Below, one piece after another: positions 1 to 5,303 of a DNA stretch of 9,666 nt. Both the position numbers and the translations under genes were made by a program. The first letter of the stretch is position 1. Every line of letters begins with the position of its first letter. The notes beneath the pieces are model-generated. The model was not told the DNA's origin. It saw only the letters and a list, made by a program, of their open reading frames with translations, and searched no databases. Source of the DNA: Vulcanimicrobiota bacterium (GTDB lineage Bacteria; Eremiobacterota; Eremiobacteria; Baltobacterales; Baltobacteraceae); the NCBI GenBank assembly GCA_028287545.1, contig JAQBPL010000388.1, positions 1 through 9,666 of the forward strand, read 5' to 3'.

Positions 1-6
1 CGCGGG

Positions 7-39
7 AAAACAACAAGACCCGCTGTGAAGCGGGCCTTG
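7..39 (-). terminator. Probable Rho-independent terminator
   Basis: Read on the minus strand, a hairpin lies at 39-14. It has a 6-bp stem (19-24 with 29-34, CCCGCT/AGCGGG) closed by a 4-base loop, then one A/C mismatch, then four more pairs (14-17 with 36-39). The stem is followed directly by TTGTTTTCC (13-5), a T-rich tail of the intrinsic-terminator type. The plus-strand side has no T tract, so it should end transcription of the minus-strand block whose last protein gene is the crotonase. It lies about 170 bases beyond that stop codon, leaving a long structured 3' region. Confidence 0.6.
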
Positions 40-49
40 CTGCCGTCGC

Positions 50-158
50 GTAGCAGGTTGCCCTACTACCGGGTGTGGGCGACGATTCATGCGTCATTTT
101 CGACGCTGCCCACACCGGACGATAGGAGGAAGATTGGAAAGTCGTGCTCCAATTCCTC
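50..158 (-). other. Structured intergenic region, possible 3'UTR RNA
   Basis: Between the crotonase stop and the terminator no convincing protein gene is seen, but three further inverted repeats occur in a row. At 126-158, GAGGAA and TTGGA pair with TCCAA and TTCCTC, with a two-base bulge. At 72-80/108-116 there is a perfect 9-bp stem (GGTGTGGGC/GCCCACACC) enclosing a smaller 5-bp hairpin at 91-106. At 50-66 there is a short bulged hairpin. Together with the terminator stem this makes four consecutive foldable elements, which could be a 3'UTR-derived small RNA or an independent non-coding RNA on the minus strand. No known RNA family was recognised, and strand and boundaries are inferred from the terminator. 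A GC-rich region forms chance stems easily, so confidence is low. Confidence 0.3.
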
Positions 159-212
159 TCGTTCGCTCGGCCTGCTCGTTAAGGTTCCGTAACGCCGGTA
201 CGCCGCTGAATC

Positions 213-998
213 TCACGTATGCCAGACGGCTGGCCGCTTGTCGACGAAGGCACCGATGCCTTCCTGGGCGTCCTCGGCAAGCGCGTTCTGCGACATCACT
301 TCTTTGGCGTATGCGTACGCTTGGGCTTGCGGCAGGTCGATCTGCGCGTAGAAGGCGGCCTTCCCGAGGCCGACGACCGCGCCGGCGCTTCCCGCGATCT
401 TCGCCGCCAGCGCGCGGGTCGTGGATTCGAGCGCTTCCCCAGGCACCGCACGGTTGATGAGACCCCAGTCGGCCGCGGTGAGCGCGTCGATCGGTTCGCC
501 GGTGAGCAGCATCTCCATCGCGCGCTTGCGGCCGATCGCGCGCGTCAGCGCGACCATCGGCGTCGTGCAGAATAGGCCGATCTTCACCCCGGGCGTCGCA
601 AAAACGGCCGCGGTCGAGGCGATCGCGAGGTCGCAGGTCGCGACGAGCTGGCATCCGGCGGCGGTCGCGACCCCGGCGACTTCGGCGATCACCGGCTGCG
701 GGATCGTCTGAATCGACTCCATCAGCCGTACGCACGTGTCAAACGTGAGCCGGTAGTCCTCGACGCTGCGTTCGAGCATTTCGCGCAGGTCGTGGCCGGC
801 GCTGAACGCGGGACCGAGCCCGCGCAGGATGACGGCCTTGATCGAGCGGTCGGCGCCGATCGCCTCGAACGCGGCGAGGAGCTCGCGCATGACGTCCAAC
901 GAGAGCGCGTTGCGCTTCTCGGGACGGTTGAGGGTCACGACGGCGGTCCCGTCGGATTCCTCGACCAGAAGATTGCGATACGCGCTCGTTGCGATCAT
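213..998 (-). CDS. ECHDC3-type enoyl-CoA hydratase/isomerase family protein
   Basis: A crotonase-fold protein of 261 residues, full length for the family. The fold is seen from the N-terminal LNRPEKRNALS segment, the CoA/oxyanion-hole stretch FSAGHD (residues 65-70) and the second oxyanion region AGVATAAGCQL (108-118). Classical enoyl-CoA hydratases carry two catalytic glutamates, in GGCE and 20 residues later in QPE. Here these positions read GCQ (Q117) and TPG (G137), so both are missing. The segments ATAAGCQLVA, FATPGV, GLFCTTP and MLLTGEPI closely match, from memory, the ECHDC3 subgroup (enoyl-CoA hydratase domain-containing protein 3), whose reaction is not well established. It probably binds an acyl-CoA in the cytoplasm but should not be called a beta-oxidation hydratase. 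The ATG start has AAAGG nine bases upstream, and only 16 bases separate it from the preceding stop, so it is probably cotranscribed. Confidence 0.9.
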   Translation of the reverse strand: MIATSAYRNLLVEESDGTAVVTLNRPEKRNALSLDVMRELLAAFEAIGADRSIKAVILRGLGPAFSAGHDLREMLERSVEDYRLTFDTCVRLMESIQTIPQPVIAEVAGVATAAGCQLVATCDLAIASTAAVFATPGVKIGLFCTTPMVALTRAIGRKRAMEMLLTGEPIDALTAADWGLINRAVPGEALESTTRALAAKIAGSAGAVVGLGKAAFYAQIDLPQAQAYAYAKEVMSQNALAEDAQEGIGAFVDKRPAVWHT

Positions 999-1014
999 CG
1001 GCGTCGGCCTTTGC

Positions 1015-1329
1015 TTACGGAGTCGGGGCGGGCAGCGGGGATCCGCTTTTGCGAATCGGCGACGCCTTGGCGGCGCGGGCTCCCAGCGCTTTGGCCACCG
1101 AAGTGCAGGCGTAGCCCCCGTGCTTCGTCTTCCCGTAATACTCGGTGCCGGCGGCCCAGTAGATCTTCGAGGAGGTGTTCACCCACACGACCGGATCGCT
1201 CGCCGGACACGAGGGGACCATGGCGGAGAGCGAGCCGGCCGGCGCCGGGGTCCCCTTGGTCTTGGCCGAGACGCCGAACGGAGCGGCGACGGCCAGCACC
1301 AGGGCAAGAACTGCGGCAAGACGTTTCAT
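1015..1329 (-). CDS. Small exported protein with VNT/YYG motif
   Basis: A 104-residue protein with a clear Sec signal peptide: MKR, a hydrophobic Ala/Leu/Val run, and likely cleavage after GVSA near residue 22. The mature part has a compact motif of the form VVWVNT-x-SK-x-Y, then G-x(2)-YYG-x-T-x(2)-G-x-Y-x-C, then A-x(2)-LGAR. Two cysteines flank the core (in SCPAS and YACTS) and could form a disulfide in the periplasm. This kind of short motif recurs in small secreted bacterial proteins of unknown role and loosely resembles Ada-type zinc-binding modules; that comparison is recall only. The tail is rich in Ala, Lys and Pro. I chose ATG 1329 because it gives a normal n-region; a TTG six bases upstream (1335) is in frame and lies inside a hairpin. 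The gene sits 36 bases after the cytochrome-barrel gene. Function unknown. Confidence 0.8.
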   Translation of the reverse strand: MKRLAAVLALVLAVAAPFGVSAKTKGTPAPAGSLSAMVPSCPASDPVVWVNTSSKIYWAAGTEYYGKTKHGGYACTSVAKALGARAAKASPIRKSGSPLPAPTP

Positions 1330-1355
1330 GCCCAATAGTTGGGCAAACGCGCCTC
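1330..1355 (-). promoter_or_regulatory. Hairpin between Shine-Dalgarno and start codon
   Basis: On the minus strand a perfect 6-bp inverted repeat with a 3-base loop (GCCCAA-CTA-TTGGGC, 1344-1330) abuts the ATG at 1329. The only good Shine-Dalgarno, GAGG within GGGGGCGAGG (1361-1352), is 22 bases from the ATG in linear sequence, too far for normal initiation. It would be about 7 bases away if the hairpin is folded. The element may therefore make initiation structure-dependent. Seen directly: the repeat and the spacing. The regulatory role is inference. Confidence 0.4.
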
Positions 1356-1365
1356 GCCCCCTGGC

Positions 1366-2505
1366 CTATTTTCCGTGCGGCCAGGGGACCCCGATGGTGA
1401 GCGCACCCTCGAGCGAGGTTGGCCCGCCCGGGATGGGACGGACTTGCTGGATCAGAACGCGCGCGTGCCTGGTAACCTGGGCCTCGGCGTACCACAGGAG
1501 CGAGCGGGTCGCCGCAGGCGCGGCGAACGCGTCCTCGCGGATTCCGATGAAGGCGTGCTCGCCGAGCCGCCACCGCAACCGCGCGAACCCGCCGGTCGAG
1601 TCGATGCGTCCGCCGACGCCGTCGCCGTTGAAGTCGCGGCCCCACCACTGTTCGGCCAGCAATTCCAACCGGCCGCGGCGCGCGTCGATCGAGAGGCCGG
1701 TGCGCGTGTACGCGTCTTCGAAACGCGGCCGTCCGAGCGGGGTGATGCCGGCCGAGCCGGCGATGGCGTCGATCCCCAGCCGCAGGTCGTCGTTCAACGG
1801 CACGCGCGCGTACAGGCCGATTTCCGGCGCAGCGAACGTCTGCGTCGTGCCGGTGTCGACGGGCTTTCCGCCGTACGCGGAGCCGGCGGCGTTCCCCAGA
1901 CCGAACGTCGCTTCGAAGCGCGCGACGCCGACGGTGCGTTCCGCTTCGAGACCCCAGCGCGGCGTCGCGAGCGTCAGCTCGTTGAGGCCCACGCGCGCGC
2001 CCTCGTAGCCGTAGGTGGTGAGCGTATCGAGGCGCTGCGCGGGCGAATGGATCAGCGGCATTTCGTACAATCCGGCGCGGTACACCGTATGCGTGTGATC
2101 GTCGTAATACGCGAGATAGCCGAGAAAGAGCGACGACGGACCGCCTTGGCTGCCGAGGCTCTCGTGCACGAACGCTTCGATCCGGCCGACCTCGCCCGCG
2201 GCGAGAATCGCGCCTGCCGGGACGGTTCTGGTCGTGCTTCCTTGCGGCGGCACTTCGGTATAGCCGATCTGCTCGCGCAAGGCGACGATCGTCGTACCGT
2301 GCTTCGCCAAGCCGTCGATACGATAGCCGCGATTGCGGAACTCGTTGCCGAACGCGTTGAGTTCGGGCAGCACCGAATGGCACGCCCCACACGTGAGGTT
2401 GTAGCGTTGCGCGAAGATCGGGATCGCCTGCGCGGCGCGCGGCGCGAACGTGCACGCGATGCCGGCCAGCATCGCTGCTGCGGCGGCGAATCGTTTACCG
2501 GACAA
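1366..2505 (-). CDS. Exported mono-haem cytochrome c with predicted outer-membrane beta-barrel
   Basis: A 379-residue protein. The Sec signal peptide (1-27, ending AAQA) is followed at once by a c-type haem site, CGACH at 39-43, within an IPIFAQRYNL...LPELNAFGNEFRNRGYRI context. The rest (about 75-379) has no further CXXCH. It consists of alternating polar/hydrophobic stretches broken by Gly/Asp/Asn turns, as in an outer-membrane barrel (for example SSLFLGYLAYYDD, GRLELLAEQWWGRDF and HAFIGIREDAF). One N-terminal haem plus a barrel is the layout of porin-cytochrome fusions such as the iron oxidase Cyc2; membership of that family is not proven and no strand count was computed. The protein does not end in an aromatic residue, unlike many barrels. 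The start is TTG at 2505, with GGGGGG six bases upstream; the next Met would delete the basic n-region. The start overlaps the cupredoxin stop by 11 bases, implying translational coupling and a shared electron-transfer role. Confidence 0.8.
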   Translation of the reverse strand: MSGKRFAAAAAMLAGIACTFAPRAAQAIPIFAQRYNLTCGACHSVLPELNAFGNEFRNRGYRIDGLAKHGTTIVALREQIGYTEVPPQGSTTRTVPAGAILAAGEVGRIEAFVHESLGSQGGPSSLFLGYLAYYDDHTHTVYRAGLYEMPLIHSPAQRLDTLTTYGYEGARVGLNELTLATPRWGLEAERTVGVARFEATFGLGNAAGSAYGGKPVDTGTTQTFAAPEIGLYARVPLNDDLRLGIDAIAGSAGITPLGRPRFEDAYTRTGLSIDARRGRLELLAEQWWGRDFNGDGVGGRIDSTGGFARLRWRLGEHAFIGIREDAFAAPAATRSLLWYAEAQVTRHARVLIQQVRPIPGGPTSLEGALTIGVPWPHGK

Positions 2506-2959
2506 GGATCGCCCCCCGCATCGGGGCGCCGTAGTGGTAGAAACAGCCGTACAGATACGTTCCGGCCTTATCGGCGAGCAGCGGCTGCGACGACGCGCCC
2601 GCCGCGAGATTGCCGGAAGTCCAGCCGGTTGAGAGCCGGTCGCCGGAGGTGTTCAGCGCCGCGCCGCCCAGCGGCGATCCGGCCGGAAACGTGGTGCCGT
2701 CGAACGACGACGCGGTGTGCGCGAACGAGTCGACGTTCACGAACCGGATCGTCGATCCGAGCGGTACCGTCACGACGGGAGGTGCGAACCCACCACTGCT
2801 CCCGTACGCCGTCGCGACGACGGTGGAGGTCGTCAACGAGACGTCAATCATCGTCGACGAGGTTGACGTCGTCGCGCCGGCGTTCGCCGCCCCCGCAGAC
2901 GGAGCACCGGGCGTGCACGCTGCCAGGACGGCGAGTAGGAGGAGCGAGGTGGGTCGCAC
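2495..2959 (-). CDS. Plastocyanin-like cupredoxin lipoprotein
   Basis: A 154-residue small blue-copper protein. An N-terminal signal with a lipobox (VLAAC, lipid-anchored Cys15) is followed by a Ser/Thr/Ala-rich linker to about residue 48, then one cupredoxin domain. The type-1 copper ligands are all visible: His81 in DSFAHTASSF, then Cys139, His142 and Met147 in YGCFYHYGAPM, the C-x2-H-x4-M spacing of plastocyanin. It should carry single electrons in the periplasm while tethered to a membrane. The following gene, a mono-haem cytochrome-barrel, overlaps its 3' end by 11 bases, so the two are probably made together and may exchange electrons. The start is GTG at 2959, chosen because it directly precedes the signal sequence; the Shine-Dalgarno is weak. 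It begins 57 bases after the histidine kinase stop with no terminator seen between. A copper-storage or sensing role is also possible. Confidence 0.88.
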   Translation of the reverse strand: MRPTSLLLLAVLAACTPGAPSAGAANAGATTSTSSTMIDVSLTTSTVVATAYGSSGGFAPPVVTVPLGSTIRFVNVDSFAHTASSFDGTTFPAGSPLGGAALNTSGDRLSTGWTSGNLAAGASSQPLLADKAGTYLYGCFYHYGAPMRGAILVR

Positions 2960-3016
2960 CCGCCGATTCTTGCGCCCGATCGTGAGACGGCGATGAAAGT
3001 CGCGCCGGGCTCGCTC

Positions 3017-3925
3017 TCAGACTTCGTTCACGTCCTCGTGCAACGCGAAGGCCGGCAGTCGCGCGACGAAGCGGCTTCGGCCCTCGAGCACCACCTCGCC
3101 GCCGTGCGCGCGCGCGATGGTCCGGCAGATCGCGAGGCCAAGGCCGCTGCCGGCTCCGTCGTCGCGCTCGCGCACGAAGCGTTCGAAGATCCGCTCGCGC
3201 AAGGCGGGCGGGACGCCCGGGCCGTCGTCCTCGACGCTCAGCGCGACGTGCGCTCCTTCGGCGGCGACGGCGACGCGCACCGAGCCCGTTGCGTATCGAC
3301 CGGCATTCTCGAGCAGGTTTTCGGCGAGCCGCCGCAAGCGGCGCTCGTCGCCGAGGACCCACGCGCCGTCCGCCGCATCGAGTTCGTACCGTAGACCCTC
3401 ACGGCGCGCCGACGCGACGGCGGTGCGCGCGACGGCGCCGACGTCGACCGGCTCCGAGAGGCGCTGCGCGACCTTTTCCTCGCGCACGAGCGCCAGCAGG
3501 TCGCCGACGGTCGCCGACGCGTCGAGCGCGATCTCCGCGATGCGGTCGAGCGCATCCGGCGGCCGGCTCTGGGCGAGGCCCGTGATGCGCGCGAGCGGCG
3601 TGCGCAGCTCGTGGGCGGCTTCGGCGGCGAAGCGCGCTTCGCGCTCGCGGGCTTCGATCAGCGGCCGCACCGAGATGAGGGCGAGCGCGTACGCCGCGAG
3701 GCCGGAGAGCACCAGCAGCGGCACGTCGATCAACGCGAGGTCCAACGCCGTGCGGCGCATCGCCGCGGCGTAGACGGCGCGGCCTTCAGGCGTGCCGAGG
3801 ATCGGCTCGAGTACGTCGTGCCGCGCGCCCGCGAGGTAGACGTAGGCGGCCGCGTCGAGCACGACCAGCACCACCAGCAGGATCGCCAGATACGACGCGC
3901 ACAGGCGTAAGACTACGCGTGCAAT
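3017..3925 (-). CDS. Two-component sensor histidine kinase
   Basis: An inner-membrane sensor kinase of about 302 residues, counted from position 3925. Transmembrane segment 1 spans about 4-33 and is followed by a short outside loop of about 30 residues (34-62). Segment 2 spans about 63-86, then a cytoplasmic HisKA domain with H-box AAHELRTPL (phospho-acceptor His105), an N-box with NLLENAG (N203/N207), G1 DDGPG (234-237) and G2 GSGLGLAI. There is no HAMP or PAS domain. The catalytic parts look intact, so it should phosphorylate the regulator encoded just upstream. The start is odd: upstream of segment 1 no ATG, GTG or TTG exists in frame near the regulator's end. The candidates are ATT 3925 (used here; overlaps the regulator stop), CTG 3943, or GTG 3874, which would cut segment 1 short. 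The signal sensed is unknown; neighbours suggest copper or redox state, but the outside loop has only one His and one Met and is not an obvious metal site. Confidence 0.88.
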   Translation of the reverse strand: MARVVLRLCASYLAILLVVLVVLDAAAYVYLAGARHDVLEPILGTPEGRAVYAAAMRRTALDLALIDVPLLVLSGLAAYALALISVRPLIEAREREARFAAEAAHELRTPLARITGLAQSRPPDALDRIAEIALDASATVGDLLALVREEKVAQRLSEPVDVGAVARTAVASARREGLRYELDAADGAWVLGDERRLRRLAENLLENAGRYATGSVRVAVAAEGAHVALSVEDDGPGVPPALRERIFERFVRERDDGAGSGLGLAICRTIARAHGGEVVLEGRSRFVARLPAFALHEDVNEV

Positions 3926-4614
3926 GAGTAGCCGACTCCCCAGACGGTGGAGATCCGGTCGCGCGCGCCTACGACGGCGAGTTTGCGGCGGACCGCGCTG
4001 ACGTAGACGTCGACGACGTTGCTCGAGCCGTCGAAGTCGTCGCCCCACACCCGTTCGAGGATCTGCGCGCGAGTCAGAGCGAGACCGGCGTTCGACGCCA
4101 GATACTCCAACAAGCGAAACTCGGTGGAGCCCAGCGGGACCTCCCGCCCGGCCACGCGCACGGCTCGCGCGCCGAGGTCGACGACCAGGTCGCCGACTTC
4201 GATCGTGGCGCGGAAGGTCAGCGGGGTGCGGCGGAGCAGGGCGCGCAGCCGCGCGGCGAGCTCGTCCTCGACGAACGGCTTCACCAGATAATCGTCGGCG
4301 CCGGCGTCCAGTCCGCGCACGCGATCCTCGACCGCGTCGCGCGCGGTCAGAAACAGCACGGGCGTGGTGACCCCTTCGGCGCGGGCGTCGCGGCACAGCG
4401 TGAACCCGTCGCGGCCCGGTAAGACGACGTCGACGACGGCCGCGTCGTACGTGCCGCGAAGGAGCAAGTCGTATCCGGAGGCGCCGTCCATCGCCACGTC
4501 GACCGCATACTTGAGCCGCTCGAGCATCGCGCGCAGCGCGTCGGCGATCTCGCGTTGATCTTCGATCACGAGGATGCGCACGCGGGTGGGTTTCGCCGTG
4601 CCCCTGCGCCGCAC
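3913..4614 (-). CDS. OmpR/PhoB-family response regulator
   Basis: A 233-residue two-domain regulator. The receiver domain (about 12-125) has the acidic pair E18/D19, phospho-acceptor Asp62 in AAVVDVVLPG, Thr90 in FLTARD and Lys112 in YLVKPF, all as expected. A winged-helix DNA-binding domain follows (about 140-233), with the usual EFRLLEYLA, ILERVWG, VDVYVSAVRRKL and the C-terminal WGVGY. It should bind DNA when phosphorylated by the kinase encoded immediately downstream, whose frame overlaps its stop codon. GTG 4614 is the longest start; GTG 4581 would give the more typical beginning VRILVIED and cannot be excluded, as neither has a clear Shine-Dalgarno. The gene faces a divergent region with a strong inverted repeat and the SCO-type gene beyond it, so it may control both directions. 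The copper or redox link is inferred from neighbours only. Confidence 0.92.
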   Translation of the reverse strand: MRRRGTAKPTRVRILVIEDQREIADALRAMLERLKYAVDVAMDGASGYDLLLRGTYDAAVVDVVLPGRDGFTLCRDARAEGVTTPVLFLTARDAVEDRVRGLDAGADDYLVKPFVEDELAARLRALLRRTPLTFRATIEVGDLVVDLGARAVRVAGREVPLGSTEFRLLEYLASNAGLALTRAQILERVWGDDFDGSSNVVDVYVSAVRRKLAVVGARDRISTVWGVGYSLHA

Positions 4615-4631
4615 CGTTGTATGAAGAATCC

Positions 4632-4669
4632 CTGAAACGGCGGGGGGCCGAGCCTCACCCCCGTTTCAG
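4632..4669. promoter_or_regulatory. Inverted repeat in divergent regulator/SCO region
   Basis: CTGAAACGG (4632-4640) and CCGTTTCAG (4661-4669) are perfect 9-base inverted copies. With one bulged C the pairing can extend through a G-run (4642-4647) and a C-run (4658-4662), giving about 12 pairs around a 10-14 base loop. It lies between divergently transcribed genes, where a terminator is not needed, and neither side has a T tract. An operator for the adjacent regulator or a transcript leader structure are the best explanations. No convincing -35/-10 pair was found around it. Confidence 0.45.
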
Positions 4670-4715
4670 CGCCGCCCGGTAGGGTGACGCTTCAGCTCCT
4701 CCTCCGAGGTACATC

Positions 4716-4769
4716 ATGCGCCGGCCCGGCCTCATCCAGACTCCTCCGCCCCGCGGGATGGGCTGCTGA
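4716..4769 (+). CDS. Possible 17-residue leader peptide upstream of SCO gene
   Basis: An ATG at 4716 is preceded by GAGG (4706-4709) at the ideal spacing of six bases, the best Shine-Dalgarno in this region. The frame runs 17 codons (begins MRRPGLIQTP, ends GMGC) to a TGA at 4767-4769, which overlaps the ATG of the SCO gene (TGATG). The SCO start has only a weak site of its own, so translation of the leader could feed ribosomes into it. The peptide is Arg/Pro-rich and ends with Met-Gly-Cys. No similarity is recognised. Such a short frame could be chance; the strong site and exact stop/start overlap are the reasons to list it. Confidence 0.4.
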   Translation: MRRPGLIQTPPPRGMGC

Positions 4770-5302
4770 TGCGCTTCGCAGCCGCCGTGCTCTGCGCCGC
4801 ACTCGCGTGCGGAACGCCCGCGGCGGCCGGCGTTTCGCGCGACGCGCGCGACGTCCCGATCGTGGACCAGATGGGCGCGACGTTCACCCTGCGCGACCTG
4901 CACCGTCCGACGGCGGTGACGTTCGTCGATCTGGATTGCGACGACGCTTGTGCGATCAGCGAGGCCATCTTCGCCCGGCTCGCGCAGACGCTCGCGCGCA
5001 AGCACGTCGACGCGCGGCTGATCACGCTGACGCTCTCTCCGGACGCCGACCCGCCGGTCGCGATGGCCGCGCGGGCGCGGAAGTTCAACGCCGACCCCTC
5101 ACGCTGGCGCTGGGCGAGCGGACGTCCCGCCGACGTGAAGCGGCTGATGGCCGCGTTCGGGGTCGAACGCATCAGCAGCAAGTTCCACAGCTCGTTCGCC
5201 TACGTGCTCGACGGCGACGGGCTGCCGGTCCGCACGATCATGCTCTCGACGTCGGCCGACGAAGAGATTCTCGCCGGCCTGCGCGCCGTCGCGCGCCGCT
5301 AG
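4769..5302 (+). CDS. SCO1/SenC-family copper chaperone-like protein
   Basis: A 177-residue exported thioredoxin-fold protein. The signal peptide covers about 1-20 (Ala-rich, ending PAAA). The fold then shows the SCO layout: VDQMGATFTLRDL near 32-44, TFVDLDC leading into a C-x3-C copper/redox motif (Cys57, Cys61), LITLTLSPDAD (84-94), and the distal conserved His140 in SKFHSSFAYVLD. Cys, Cys and His are the metal ligands known for SCO proteins, which deliver copper to the CuA site of cytochrome oxidase or act as periplasmic thiol reductases. No oxidase genes are in view; the divergent copper protein gene makes copper delivery to the cupredoxin another possibility. Its ATG overlaps a possible leader ORF, and its stop is one base from the stop of the opposing TPR gene. 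The family is secure, the client is not. Confidence 0.87.
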   Translation: MRFAAAVLCAALACGTPAAAGVSRDARDVPIVDQMGATFTLRDLHRPTAVTFVDLDCDDACAISEAIFARLAQTLARKHVDARLITLTLSPDADPPVAMAARARKFNADPSRWRWASGRPADVKRLMAAFGVERISSKFHSSFAYVLDGDGLPVRTIMLSTSADEEILAGLRAVARR

Positions 5303-5303
5303 G

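Noticed and set aside
134..150. GGAAAGTC...GCTCC resembling the conserved GGAAAGTCCGGGCTCC of bacterial RNase P RNA
   Set aside because: There is no room for a full RNase P RNA between the window edge, the terminator and the crotonase gene, and the other conserved segments are not seen; judged a chance match.
94..735. Minus-strand open frame covering the structured region and the crotonase
   Set aside because: It is mostly an alternative frame of the crotonase, and the part beyond has no domain.
995..2455. Long open frame (486 codons) on the minus strand over the cytochrome-barrel gene
   Set aside because: The translation is Arg-rich low-complexity sequence typical of an alternative frame in GC-rich DNA, with no domain; the overlapping frame has a signal peptide and haem motif.
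1339..2985. Long open frame (548 codons) on the plus strand opposite the redox genes
   Set aside because: Arg-rich with no recognisable fold, and antisense to two well-supported genes.
3926..4396. N-terminal extension of the sensor kinase frame into the regulator gene
   Set aside because: The upstream part of the frame is Arg-rich shadow of the response regulator coding sequence; kinase-like sequence begins only at transmembrane segment 1.
4680..4685. TAGGGT as a -10 box for the SCO gene
   Set aside because: No -35 at suitable spacing; the nearest candidate TTTCAG is only ten bases away.
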